Assembly: GCF_014195545.1 (NCBI RefSeq)
Contig: NZ_JACIBX010000014.1
Span: forward strand, 1-64,000
DNA: 64,000 bases
Direction: 5' to 3'
Source: Limimaricola variabilis
Lineage (GTDB): Bacteria > Pseudomonadota > Alphaproteobacteria > Rhodobacterales > Rhodobacteraceae
In this document: positions 27,783-37,886 of the stretch, piece by piece
Layout: each line of letters opens with the position of its first letter
Numbering within the stretch: the stretch's first letter is position 1
Translations under genes and position numbers: made by a program
Notes under the pieces: generated by a model
Databases searched by the model: none
What the model was told of the DNA's origin: nothing
The model's input: only the letters and a program-made list of their open reading frames with translations

Positions 27783-28485
27783 GGCGGCGACGGCGGGCGC
27801 GCCCCGCGTATCCGATCGGCCAATAGCCCTGCCGAGAGAAAGCGGGCGGGGCTTGCCGGAGCGAGGGTCACATGCAGCCGAGTGCGATAGACGGTCGTCG
27901 ATCAGCGCCTTGATCTGTCAGGCACCCAAAGTTGGCACGCTCGCGCATAGAGCCACTGCCCACTTCTTCGTAGCCAAGTCGATCAGCACCCATCTGCCCA
28001 AGGTTCTCGTCGCCTTCGTCACCGGCTCCAGTTCTTGCAATTCGGCCCCTCTCGAAGATCGGTGGTGATTGCCAGTGTCGGACCTGATTGCATGCGGTGC
28101 GATCCCCGAAGGTCTGTGCAGGCCTGCGACACAGCACGATAGAGGCTACTGACCGGGATCTTCTCCACCCTTCCACGAACACTCGTGCCTCCTCTGAGTC
28201 AACGCCACGAAGACCGCGAACCTTGGCTTACGCGACGTCATGAACGCATTTCTTGCGCTACACAACCAAGGAGCAAACCCTAGCATACGCTGGTGTGGTT
28301 AAAAGGAAGTTTAGATTAAGCCCCTGACAAACAAGGATTATTCCGAAATTTTCCTGCTTTCTTGCCTGCAAAGTCTGTTAGAAGGTCAGGGCGGAAGGTG
28401 ATGCGGGGCCGCGCAGGCAGCTGAAGGCTCGCGAGGTTCTGTCTTCACCAACACCGCCCTAGAAAAACGATACCTGAGGCAGATC
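27783..28485 (+). other. Intergenic stretch with an A+T-rich right half
   Basis: No gene found from 27783 to about 28200. From about 28250 to 28380 the sequence becomes A+T-rich (for example around 28310-28370), as expected for the promoter of the gene at 28486. Confidence 0.4.
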
Positions 28486-28962
28486 ATGGCTAAACTGAAA
28501 ATCACCAGCATGAGCGACCCGCGCCCCGAGGAAGAACTTCTGGAGATGGCTGAAACGGTACTGCATGCAGTCAACGGACGGGCAACCACGTGGACTCTGG
28601 ATGCCAGCACGGTGCGCTGGATCGCCCTGAAAATGGAAAAGCGTCTGACAGACGGCGGCGTCACTAAGCGCAACCTGGTAGGCACAGTCATCAAGTATAC
28701 GCCTGGTGGCCCGGGCGGTGCTTATGCGCGAAAAGCCAGAAGCGTTGCCACCACATCCGTGACTTTGCAGCGTGTAACGGATGGATGGCGCCTGGCGGCT
28801 GCCGAGAAAGTCTCTCGACGCTCGGACAGCGGCGAAAAGCTGGACATCAGAATTTCGAAAGCTGCGCGGGCGGATATGCTTCGACGGACATTCGAGAACA
28901 TCGCTGTGCATGCTGTCACGCGCAGAGCCAATCAGGAGCCACAGTTTGGCGAAGCAGCCTGA
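28486..28962 (+). CDS. Uncharacterised protein, paralogue of the next gene
   Basis: A 158-residue soluble protein. No named family is recognised. The core is an acidic helix (EEELLEMAETVLHAV), then ALKMEKRLTDGGVTKRNLVG, TVIKYTPGG, and VTLQRVTDGWRLAAAEKV followed by LDIRISKAARADML. The same order recurs in the product of 29109-29519 (LQLLNRGVQPNNLEGTLVTY, FDFRRAVDGWVLSSVEQV, CEIDLTPEALAD), so the two genes are tandem, diverged duplicates. Both have a GAGGCA-type ribosome site. The spacing of 146 bases allows one transcript. A basic C-terminal tail (HAVTRRAN) is unique to this copy. Confidence 0.7.
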   Translation: MAKLKITSMSDPRPEEELLEMAETVLHAVNGRATTWTLDASTVRWIALKMEKRLTDGGVTKRNLVGTVIKYTPGGPGGAYARKARSVATTSVTLQRVTDGWRLAAAEKVSRRSDSGEKLDIRISKAARADMLRRTFENIAVHAVTRRANQEPQFGEAA

Positions 28963-29108
28963 GTTCCTGGTTCTCCCGCTGACACACTCTGCTTCAGCTG
29001 ACCTTCGGCGATCCCATCACAGGGAAGCGCAGAGCTCGTGTCGGCAAAAATTTCACAATCCGGGTGGGGCCAGATGCCCTGTCCGTCCATCAACAATCCG
29101 AGGCAAGC

Positions 29109-29519
29109 ATGACTGAAGTCACCATCTCAAGCCAAGCCGAAACCTTCTGCCCCGATTTTGCTCGCCAACAGATCGAGGACGCGATCGATGCTGCCAGCTG
29201 GCCGGATGACAGCTGCCAGCAACACGTCAGTGGAGACAGCATTGCCATGCTGGTGCGGACGATCGACTTGCAGCTTCTCAATCGGGGCGTTCAGCCAAAC
29301 AATCTGGAAGGGACCCTCGTGACCTACCGACCGGCAACGCCCGAGCGAGAAACCGACGACGAATATTTCGGACTACGGTTCGACTTCCGGCGTGCGGTAG
29401 ACGGATGGGTGTTGTCTTCCGTGGAGCAGGTGCAATGTGCCGGTGGCATGCCCATGCAGTGCGAGATCGACCTCACCCCGGAAGCCCTGGCTGACACGAC
29501 GCAAGGGCATGCCGCATAG
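29109..29519 (+). CDS. Uncharacterised protein, paralogue of the preceding gene
   Basis: A 136-residue acidic protein starting MTEVTISSQAETF. Shared features with the gene at 28486 are a GV...NL.GT...Y.P block, an R..DGW.L...E.V block and an I.....A.AD block near the end. It lacks the basic tail. ATG 29109 follows GAGGCAAGC. A link to nucleic acids or to a small-molecule pocket cannot be decided from the sequence. The DGW strand pair suggests a small beta-rich fold. Confidence 0.65.
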   Translation: MTEVTISSQAETFCPDFARQQIEDAIDAASWPDDSCQQHVSGDSIAMLVRTIDLQLLNRGVQPNNLEGTLVTYRPATPERETDDEYFGLRFDFRRAVDGWVLSSVEQVQCAGGMPMQCEIDLTPEALADTTQGHAA

Positions 29520-29859
29520 GCGTCTGGCAAAGATCGCGCGGTTCAGTGCCAGCTGCCCCAGGAGGCAAAGGCACCGCGAACACTCTGAAGGAGACCCGTG
29601 CTCTCGGACGAACTGCCTCACGACTATGCGGCGGGAATGCCGAGATAGACAGCGATAGGTTCCTTAGCCGGGACGTAGTTGTGCGGTTCATCGGGTGGGG
29701 ACTAAGCCGCCCAGGATGTATCGCACAAGCGGAGCACCAGCGACCTAATCGTGCTGCTGCGGCCTGTATGGCGCGCAGCAGCAAGCAAGGCCGGCTCGAG
29801 AGGTGGCGTGTCGCGCAGCGGCCCCGGGCGCGGCTACCCCGGACGGCGGGGATCGAGCA
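29520..29859 (+). other. Intergenic stretch, nothing identified
   Basis: 340 bases without a convincing gene or hairpin between a rightward gene and the 3' end of a leftward one. Confidence 0.4.
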
Positions 29860-30592
29860 TCAGCGCACGCGACGCAGGAAGGACTTGGTGCGCGCATCCT
29901 GCGGGTCGTCGAAAATCTGCGACGGCGGGCCTTGCTCGACGATACGTCCGCCCTCCATGAAGATCACCCGGTGGGCGATTTCGCGGGCGAACTGCATCTC
30001 GTGGGTGACGATCAGCATGGTCTGATGCTGCTCGGCCACCCGCCGCATCAGGTCGAGCACCTCGCCCACCCACTCTGGGTCGAGCGCCGAGGTAGGCTCG
30101 TCGAACAGCATCAACTGCGCGTCGAGCGCCATCGCCCGGCCGATGCCCACGCGCTGCTGCTGCCCGCCCGAGAGCGCGGCGGGGTAACTGTCGGCCTTCT
30201 CCGAAAGCCCGATCTCGCTCAGGATCGTCGCCGCCCGGGCCTCGGCTTCCGCGCGCGGCTTCTTCTGCACCGTGACCAGGGCCTCGGTGATGTTCTCGCG
30301 CGCGGTCTTGTTGGCGAACAGCGCGTAGTTCTGGAACACGAAGGCGGTGCGGCGCCTGAGCGCGAGGATCTGCGCCTTGCTGGCCCTCGCGGCATCCACC
30401 GTCAGGTCGCCCAGGCGGATCGTGCCGGCCTCGGGCCGGTCGAGGAAATTCAGGCAGCGCAGCCGCGTCGACTTGCCGGTGCCCGACGGGCCGATCACCA
30501 CGATCCGCTCGCCGGGTGCGATAGAAAGGTCGATACCGTTCAGCACCGGTCCCTGGCCGAAGCCCTTAGGTCAGTCCGGTGATCTCGATCAT
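29860..30592 (-). pseudogene. Polar amino-acid ABC transporter ATPase, frameshifted at codon 9
   Basis: The body (from about 30546) is an intact GlnQ/HisP-type ATPase: Walker A GPSGTGKST, signature LSGGQQQRVGIGRAMAL, Walker B LMLFDEPTSALDP and H-loop VTHEMQF. The natural start is ATG 30592, giving MIEITGLT. There an extra T turns the expected AAG-GGC-TTC into TAA-GGG, so the frame stops at 30568-30566 and is lost. Translation of the remainder would need an internal start within the Walker A strand. Its ATG overlaps the stop of the permease remnant (ATGA at 30589-30592), the normal coupling for these operons. Confidence 0.8.
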
Positions 30593-30704
30593 CGGGCGAA
30601 GGCCCGGTTGAGGCGGGTTTCGAGGCCGCGCTGCGCGAAAGACAGCGCCCCGAAGATGATCCAGTAGATCACCGCAACCACGAGGAACGCCTCGAAGTAG
30701 AGCG
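30589..30704 (-). pseudogene. 3' end of an amino-acid ABC permease gene
   Basis: The minus strand reads ALYFEAFLVVAVIYWIIFGA, then LSFAQRGLETRLNR, AFAR and TGA at 30591-30589. That is the last membrane span and tail of a HisM/GlnP-family permease. Similarity ends abruptly near 30704, where A+T-rich DNA leading to the replicase gene begins, so the operon was cut here by a rearrangement. Confidence 0.75.
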
Positions 30705-31243
30705 CACAAGAATCCAGCAAAGATACAGCACTGGATGCTTCTTGGGCACGAATTCCGGCCGACCCGATTTATACCTTCGAACTTACCGCAGCTCTCCCCC
30801 CATTACTCAATAGTAAAGAAACATCGAACCAAAATAAGGAAACATTTTTACAGACCACCTCAATATCTGCAAAGATATTCCTTCGCTTTGCAAACAAGTT
30901 CCCCAAGCCGATGTCAGGCCCCCTCCCAAGCGCCGACCCACCAGCCCGGACGTCCAACGCCTCACCGACCGGGTTCAGGTGATGTAACCTGAATAGCTCA
31001 CACGGGACGGGACAGGATTGCTAGCCTCTGCGGGATGATACGCCCGACGTTGCCTTGAACTGCCTGTGCTCTCTTCGCGTGACCTTCACCCAGAAGATCT
31101 TAAACGTTAGATTAAGAACGCCTCGCATACATCTGACATGACAGCGGAATCTTGCCGGCCCTTGGATGGAGCGCTCACGCGTTCGGCCTTCGGCCTGTAT
31201 ACTGCCGTCAGAACAGCCCGGACAACGGGTGACGATGTGAGCC
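30705..31243 (+). promoter_or_regulatory. A+T-rich region upstream of the replicase gene
   Basis: About 540 bases without a gene. From 30770 to 30900 it is the most A+T-rich part of the neighbourhood and includes ATATC-TGCAAA-GATAT. At 31098-31117 there is TCTTAA-N8-TTAAGA. Both could be operator or origin elements. In ColE2-like plasmids, replicase expression is controlled by an antisense RNA to the leader, so this is where one would be expected; none can be proved by eye. Confidence 0.4.
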
Positions 31244-32878
31244 ATGGACGCCCTCCTGCTCTCATCCAGAGCAGTGAGACCGACCATGGGACTGGTACGC
31301 AGATCTACTTCACCCAACCCGAATGCGTTCTACGGCGTGCAGAACCCTGCAAACTGCCGGCCGAAGCCGCGCCTGACACTGGTAAAGGCCAAGCCTCCTT
31401 GCGGCGTTGGCGGCCGTTCGTTCATCGACGAAATCTGGCTGCCAGATTACGTACGAAGCAGCGCCGAAGGCAAAGCGAACCTCAAGCTTCATCCGAAGGC
31501 AGAAGTTCGAAGCGATGATTATATCTGTATCAATCCGTCATTCCGATCTGGGCGCATGCACAACGCTTTGACGTTTGATATCGACTGCAACAACGGTGTC
31601 GCAGCTTTTCTGGAGCTCTTCGAGGATACGGGCATTCATTTCTCGATGCTCGTCGGAGAGCCGTTCACGGACGAGGATATCATGGCCGACCTTGAGCGGG
31701 GCGGGTATGGCCAGCACGGCCTGAAGAGGTTGCATGCGACGATTCTGCTCGAACGCGGGGTCCCTGAGTGCGACAGGCGCGCCTATTATCTGCTCAAGGT
31801 CATTTATCATAATATTTGTGAGCGATTGCGCCAGTATGGTGCGGCCGTCGATCCAGGCCAGAAAGTCAGCACCAAGAATCCGGAGAGTCCACGATGGGCC
31901 GTAATCTCCGGAACCCGGAAGAAAACCTCGCTCTATGAGTTGGCTGCGCTGCTCGAACTCGATGTCGAAGAGTATAAGAAGATGCCGCGGCAGTATCGCC
32001 AGGATCTTTCTTGGGCGAGACGGAGTGCTCAGGAAGATGCGGATGCGACCGGCCGCAATTGCGGTGCTTGGGAGGCCTGCCGCTGGATTGCATATCAGAG
32101 CTGGTCGAGCTTCCGCTCAGAGGAGCGCTTTATCGAGCACATGATCCTGGAGGTCAACGAGCACAATCAGCTCCACAATGCCCACAACCCGATGTCGGTC
32201 AGCGAATGCCAGTCGATCGCACGCTCGATCGCACGCTGGACTTGGAAGCATCAGCCAGACCCTGCCACTTACAAGAACCGAGGCGCTGCGCGCGAATATA
32301 TGCACGCAGGCAACTCGCGAAAGCGGCGTCAGGCTATCGGTGCTCTCTATGCCAATTCAAAGCAGGTCGAGGCCAATGCGAAGAAGATCTCGGCTGCACG
32401 GGAGTTCATGAAGTCCCAAGGCGAGGTGCCGACGAAGAAAGGGGTGGCTCGCCTTACCGAACTGAGTGTGAATACCGTGCGCGCTCACTGGGATGGACAT
32501 GCTTCCACCTCACGCGAGCGTCTCGACAGCCTCCGTCAAGGGGTGTGCGTTCGGCTGCCGTCCGACTCTCAGAGCGCTGCACAGAGGGCGAGGATGGGGG
32601 TCAAAATGGTGCACTCAGAGATTGGCCCTATCAAAAAATCCACCGAACACACCGGCGCCACCTATAAGAAGGGAGAGCAGCCGCACGGCGAGGAGCATAA
32701 GGAAACCCTCCCTGAAGGTACAGGTAACCTTATAAGGCTGGGCAACCGCATGCCCCATGCTGTGCGGGCGTCTCAAAGAAACGGGGGGCAGGTGATCCCC
32801 TTGAGCACGGGCATCTCCCCACCCAGGGACGCGGAGGGTAACGTCATCCGTCGGGATCATACGGATCCTCCTTTCTAG
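31244..32878 (+). CDS. Plasmid replication initiator (ColE2-type replicase/primase)
   Basis: A 544-residue protein of the replicase (PF03090)-PriCT family. ColE2-type Rep proteins bind the origin and make a short RNA primer for DNA polymerase I. Visible blocks are HNALTFDIDCNNG (about 106-118), LFEDTGIHFSML, RRAYYLLKVIYHN, the PriCT-type core ARRSAQEDADATGRNCGAWE near 258-277, SECQSIARSIARWTWKH, and a helix-turn-helix KKGVARLTELSVNTVRAHW near 402-420. The C-terminal 100 residues are low-complexity and unlike the core. ATG 31244 and ATG 31286 (with AGTGAG) are both possible. No partition genes adjoin. This gene is the main evidence that the window is plasmid-derived. Confidence 0.75.
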   Translation: MDALLLSSRAVRPTMGLVRRSTSPNPNAFYGVQNPANCRPKPRLTLVKAKPPCGVGGRSFIDEIWLPDYVRSSAEGKANLKLHPKAEVRSDDYICINPSFRSGRMHNALTFDIDCNNGVAAFLELFEDTGIHFSMLVGEPFTDEDIMADLERGGYGQHGLKRLHATILLERGVPECDRRAYYLLKVIYHNICERLRQYGAAVDPGQKVSTKNPESPRWAVISGTRKKTSLYELAALLELDVEEYKKMPRQYRQDLSWARRSAQEDADATGRNCGAWEACRWIAYQSWSSFRSEERFIEHMILEVNEHNQLHNAHNPMSVSECQSIARSIARWTWKHQPDPATYKNRGAAREYMHAGNSRKRRQAIGALYANSKQVEANAKKISAAREFMKSQGEVPTKKGVARLTELSVNTVRAHWDGHASTSRERLDSLRQGVCVRLPSDSQSAAQRARMGVKMVHSEIGPIKKSTEHTGATYKKGEQPHGEEHKETLPEGTGNLIRLGNRMPHAVRASQRNGGQVIPLSTGISPPRDAEGNVIRRDHTDPPF

Positions 32879-32965
32879 GGGTGTCTTGCTGATGAACTCC
32901 GCCATCGTGTTCGAAACCTAGGCTAAAATTCTCGCGGCAGCCGGCGGTGCAAAGCCTCCCTATGC

Positions 32966-33776
<811 letters not shown>

Positions 33777-33784
<8 letters not shown>

Positions 33785-34784
33785 GGGGATCACCTCGGCG
33801 ATTGAGAAGCCACAGAAAGAAGGGTGCGCCAAGTGCGGCGGTCACGGCGCCCACCGGCACTTCGAGCGGCTGGAAGGCCAGCCGCACCAGCAAATCCGCG
33901 CCGGTCGTCATGGCCGCCCCCAGCAGGGCCGCCCCGATGAGTTGCGGCGCGGCCCGCGACCCGAACAGCAGGCGTGCGGCATGGGGGGCCAGCAGCCCGA
34001 CGAAACCGATCCCGCCGGCCACGCTGACCGCGCCCGCGGCGAGCGCGACGGCCAGGGCCAGGGCAGCCCCGCGCACGGCCGCCACGGGCAGGCCGGTGGC
34101 AAAGGCGCTGTCCGGATCGAGCCGCAGCTGGTCGAGCGGCCGCGCGAGAAGAATGAGCACCGGCAGCGAGAGGCCAAGCACGCTGCCGAGCAGCACCACA
34201 TCGCGTCCCTGCGCGGCCTGCACCGAACCTGCCAGCCAGATCAGCGCCTGCGAGGCGCGGTAGACGGGTCCGACGATCAGCAGGAGCACGACGAGTGCCT
34301 TGGCCAGCGCGGCAAGCGCCACGCCGTAAAGCAGAAGGCGCAGCGGATCTGCGCGATGCCTGCCACCCAACAGCAGCACGAGAAGCGCGAAACCCGTGGC
34401 ACCCAGCCCGGCGAAGGCGGGCTGCCAGGCCACCGGCACCGTCAGGTGGTTCGCGGCATCGGAGGAGATGGTCAGGAACAACAGCACCCCGACGGCGGCG
34501 CCATCGGTGATGCCCAGCACCGAGGGCGCGGCGAGCGGATTGCGGGTGGCGCGCTGCAACAGCGCGCCCGACAGCGCCAGCGCGGCCCCTGCGAGCGCCG
34601 CGAGTGCCACTCGGGGCAGGCGCAGCGTCCAGACGATGACCATGTCCATGCGCTCGCCCGTGCCCCAGAGCGCAGCGATGACCCGATCCGGACCGAGGAA
34701 ACTGCTGCCGGTGCCGATCCCGGTCAGCAGAAGGGCCGACAGAAGCATGCCCAGTAAGCCGAGGCGTGCCGCGGTGACGTTCAT
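33777..34784 (-). CDS. Iron-siderophore ABC transporter permease (FecCD family), second
   Basis: A 335-residue inner-membrane permease with about nine or ten hydrophobic spans. The FecCD signatures are RLPRVALAALAGAALALSGA, QRATRNPLAAPSVLGIT, and the cytoplasmic coupling segment GFVGLLAPHAARLLFG. It pairs with the permease upstream to form the pore. Its start overlaps the stop of that gene by four bases (ATGA at 34781-34784). Confidence 0.92.
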
Positions 34785-35755
34785 GCCGGGGCCCGCCGAT
34801 GGAGCAGTGCCAGCAGTAGGGGCACACCGGCCAGTGCGGTGACCGCCGAGAGCGGTGCCTCGCCCGGCCAGATCAGGTAACGCGCGAGAATATCGGCAGT
34901 GAGCGCCAGGGCGGCTCCCCAGAGTGCCGCGAGCGGCAGAAGCCGGGCATGTCCCGTGACCCGCATGGCGCGCGCCAGATGCGGCGCGCCGAGCCCGATG
35001 AACGCCACCGGGCCCGCGACCGCGACAGCGGTCCCCGCAAGCAGGGCGGCCAGCCCCAGAATCGCGATCCGGGCCGTGACCACCGGCAGGCCGAGCGCCT
35101 GCGCCGTCTCGTCATCGGCGGCCAGAACGTCCAGCACGGAGGCATGGAACCACGCGATGCCGGCGGCGCCGATCATCACCGGAAGGGCGGGGTCGAGCGC
35201 TGCGATGGGGCGATCGGCAAAGCCGCCGGAAAGCCAGAACAGCAGATCTTCCATCGCCTTCTCGTCGAGTATGATGGCGACCTGCGTTCCGGCCGACAGC
35301 AGGGCCGCTACCGTGACGCCGGACAGCAGGAGGCGCAGAGGCCCCGCACTGCTTCGGCCACCGCCCGCAATTCCAAACAGTAGCGCCGTCGCGGTCAGAG
35401 CCCCGAACGCCGCGCAGAGGGTGAGAAGGCCGAGGTTGCCGACTTGCCAGACCGAGAGAGCGAGCACCACGGCAAAGCCCGCCCCGGCATTGACGCCGAT
35501 CAGCCCCGGCTCGGCCACGGGATTGCGGAGCGCTGCCTGTGTCAGCAGGCCCGCGACGCCGAGCGCGGCACCGACGCCAAGCGCCAGCGCCATGCGGGGC
35601 ACGCGAAGCCCCCTAACGATCAACTCGGCTGCGTCTTGTCCTTCGCCCCAGAGGGCCTGCCAGACCGTCGCAGGCCCAGTCGGCCTCAGCCCGAGATGCA
35701 AGGACAAAACGGCTAAAGCCACGACGAGAAAAGACAGGGGCAGGACATGGCGCAT
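34781..35755 (-). CDS. Iron-siderophore ABC transporter permease (FecCD family), first
   Basis: A 324-residue permease, first gene of the leftward operon. Family blocks: RVPRMALALGVGAALGVAGL, TQAALRNPVAEPGLIGVNAG and AFIGLGAPHLARAMRV. I start at the ATG at 35755, which follows AGGCGTC; the frame extends only to a TTG at 35770. Transcription probably begins at the TATAAT box on the minus strand at 35794-35789, which lies inside the inverted repeat at 35783-35804. Confidence 0.92.
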   Translation of the reverse strand: MRHVLPLSFLVVALAVLSLHLGLRPTGPATVWQALWGEGQDAAELIVRGLRVPRMALALGVGAALGVAGLLTQAALRNPVAEPGLIGVNAGAGFAVVLALSVWQVGNLGLLTLCAAFGALTATALLFGIAGGGRSSAGPLRLLLSGVTVAALLSAGTQVAIILDEKAMEDLLFWLSGGFADRPIAALDPALPVMIGAAGIAWFHASVLDVLAADDETAQALGLPVVTARIAILGLAALLAGTAVAVAGPVAFIGLGAPHLARAMRVTGHARLLPLAALWGAALALTADILARYLIWPGEAPLSAVTALAGVPLLLALLHRRAPA

Positions 35756-35782
35756 GACGCCTGCTCGCAAATCCGACAGGAA

Positions 35783-35804
35783 CAGTCAATTATAGACTTG
35801 ACTG
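35783..35804. promoter_or_regulatory. Operator-like inverted repeat in the divergent siderophore promoter
   Basis: CAGTCAA (35783-35789) and TTGACTG (35798-35804) are perfect inverse complements separated by eight bases. The spacer edge contains a consensus -10 box TATAAT on the minus strand (35794-35789), so a bound protein would block leftward transcription. The arms do not match the Fur, Irr or RirA consensus as I know them. Confidence 0.6.
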
Positions 35805-35854
35805 AAATAGTAGGAATTGCGAGCCGAGGGAGAAATAGAACTCCGGAGACGATC

Positions 35855-36754
35855 ATGACCCGCCTTGCCGCCACCGCTCTTGCCGCCCTTCTGGCCGCCT
35901 CTCCCGCTCTGGCCCGGGAGATCACCCATACCATGGGCACCACCGATGTGCCGGACGCGCCTGAGCGGGTCGTGGTGCTGACCAATGAAGGCACGGAGGC
36001 CGCGCTCGCGCTCGGCGTCACGCCCATCGGTGCGGTCCAGTCCTGGACCGGTGACCCTTGGTATGACCACATCGCCGACGAGATGGAGGACGTCACCGTC
36101 GTCGGCACCGAGAGCGGCGTGAACCTCGAACTGGTGGCCGCGCTCGAGCCGGATCTGATCCTCGGCAACCGGATGCGGCAGGAGGAAATCTACGAACAGC
36201 TCTCCGCGATCGCGCCCACCGTGCTGTCCTCCGAGCTGCGGGGCGACTGGCAAGTGAACTTCGATCTCTATGCCGAGGCCCTCGGAAAAGGGGAGGCGGG
36301 CGACGCCGTCATGCAGGATTACGACGCGCGCGTGGCGTCGCTGTCCGAGGCGCTCGGCGAGGCGACGCAGGAGGAGGTCTCCGTCATCCGCTTCCTGCCT
36401 GGCCAGATCCGCATCTACCAGCTCGACAGCTTCTCGGGCGTGGTGCTGGACCAGCTCGGTTTTGCCCGGCCCGAGAACCAGGACGTGAACGAGTTCGCGA
36501 TGCGCGTCGGCAAGGAGAGCATCCCCGAGATGGACGGGGACCGGATCTTCCATTTCACCTACGACAAGGGTGACGGGGAAGGCGAGGCCGTAGCCACCGA
36601 AGCGCTCGCCGATCCGCTTTGGCAGTCCCTTTCGGCGGTGAAGGAAGGCAAGGTTCATGCAGTGGACGACGCAGTCTGGAACACCGCCGGCGGCGTGATC
36701 GCGGCCGAGCTTATGCTGGATGACATCGCCGGGATCTACGGCGTCCAGGAATGA
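35855..36754 (+). CDS. Siderophore-binding periplasmic protein (FecB/FhuD family)
   Basis: A 299-residue solute-binding protein of the class III (long helix) type. The signal peptide is about 1-21 (TRLAATALAALLAASPALA). The mature fold shows VPDAPERVVVLTNEGTEAAL, ALEPDLILGNRMRQEEIYEQ, and FARPENQDVNEF. It would hand the ferric chelate to the FecCD permeases encoded divergently. GGAGACGATC precedes the ATG at 35855. The stop overlaps the next start (ATGA at 36751-36754). Confidence 0.92.
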   Translation: MTRLAATALAALLAASPALAREITHTMGTTDVPDAPERVVVLTNEGTEAALALGVTPIGAVQSWTGDPWYDHIADEMEDVTVVGTESGVNLELVAALEPDLILGNRMRQEEIYEQLSAIAPTVLSSELRGDWQVNFDLYAEALGKGEAGDAVMQDYDARVASLSEALGEATQEEVSVIRFLPGQIRIYQLDSFSGVVLDQLGFARPENQDVNEFAMRVGKESIPEMDGDRIFHFTYDKGDGEGEAVATEALADPLWQSLSAVKEGKVHAVDDAVWNTAGGVIAAELMLDDIAGIYGVQE

Positions 36755-37518
36755 ACGCCCCCGCTCGCCGGTTCTGTCGCGTGGAAAGCCTGGAGGTCGG
36801 CGAAGGCCTTGCAGGCACCGGCGGGCACCCGGCCCGAATGCTGCTCATCCGCTGGCCCAAGCGGCGGTGGAGCCGCGACTTCGACGCCGCCGTAGACATG
36901 ACGGCGGCGGAGCGCGCGGCTGTGGCAAGGCTGTGCGAAGGGGGGCGGCGCGTGCAGTTGGTCGACCGCAAGGGCGAGGCTGACGGCGCGCACCGGCTTT
37001 GGCTCTATCCCGAAAACCATACACGCAGCGTAGCGCGCTTTGACCTGGCGCCCGCGCTCGAAGCGCTCGCCGCAGGAGGTCTGAACGGATGGAAGCCTGC
37101 CGAACGCCAACTACTGCTGGTCTGCACCCACGGTCAGAAAGATCGCTGCTGCGCACGTTGGGGGTTCGCGGCATACAAGGCCCTCGCCGCGAAGGCGCCA
37201 GAAGAGGTGGAGGTGTTTGAAAGCACGCATCTCGGAGGCTGTCGGCTTGCGGCTTCGACGCTCGGCCTGCCCGCCATGACCAAACATGGAAGGGTTATGC
37301 CAGCCGATGCGGGGGAGTTGCTCGACGCCGAGGGCAAGGGCGTGCCTCTACCACGCCAGTGGCGCGGCCCGTGCCATCTGTCGCCCGAAGCACAGGCCCG
37401 AGAAGTTTCCGAAAGGCTCGGTCGATCCTTGCTGCCCGGACCCCGGCGGGTCGAGCGACCGGCGACCTGCGCCGAACTCGATGCAGGGGTCACAACCGGT
37501 GGACTTAGTTGGGATTAA
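36751..37518 (+). CDS. Sucrase/ferredoxin-like protein (thioredoxin-fold [2Fe-2S] type)
   Basis: A 255-residue protein of the PF06999 sucrase/ferredoxin-like family. The C-terminal half is a thioredoxin-like ferredoxin domain with C125 in VCTHGQKDRCC (also C133, C134) and STHLGGCRL with H160 and C164, which fit the cysteine/histidine ligands of the cluster in this family. The name sucrase is historical. The start overlaps the stop of the siderophore-binding protein by four bases, so it is translated with it. A cytosolic electron carrier that reduces the imported ferric chelate is a reasonable inference; there is no siderophore-interacting flavoprotein gene in the operon. Confidence 0.85.
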   Translation: MNAPARRFCRVESLEVGEGLAGTGGHPARMLLIRWPKRRWSRDFDAAVDMTAAERAAVARLCEGGRRVQLVDRKGEADGAHRLWLYPENHTRSVARFDLAPALEALAAGGLNGWKPAERQLLLVCTHGQKDRCCARWGFAAYKALAAKAPEEVEVFESTHLGGCRLAASTLGLPAMTKHGRVMPADAGELLDAEGKGVPLPRQWRGPCHLSPEAQAREVSERLGRSLLPGPRRVERPATCAELDAGVTTGGLSWD

Positions 37519-37886
37519 ATCGACGAAACCATGCCTGGCAGGAAGGGCTCAGTTGACCGTGGCCGCGTCGACTGGCGAGCGATACCAGTCTAAATAAATT
37601 GCTGCCAGGTTCCAGGCATTGGGAAAGTCTGGCGGCGTGCATCGCCTGGGTGCGACAGGGCAGGGTGAAAGTGCCCCGCCATGGCTTTCTTGGGGAGAGC
37701 GGAGGGTTCCTATCTGTAAATGGAATACCGTGACCGAGGCGCGCGCCGTTCAGGACATCGGTGCATGCGCAACTAAACGCAGCAGCCGGGCCAGCCCGAT
37801 GGAGCTTGACCTTGTTGATCCGGTCGTTTGGAAGGACAGGGGTCGACCCGGGGCGCAAAGGTACTGGCGCTTCCGAGGGGCCGCGC
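37519..37886 (+). other. Intergenic stretch after the iron operon
   Basis: No gene found. Frames on both strands are chance-like. It separates the sucrase/ferredoxin-like gene from the RNA-like element at 37887. Confidence 0.4.
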
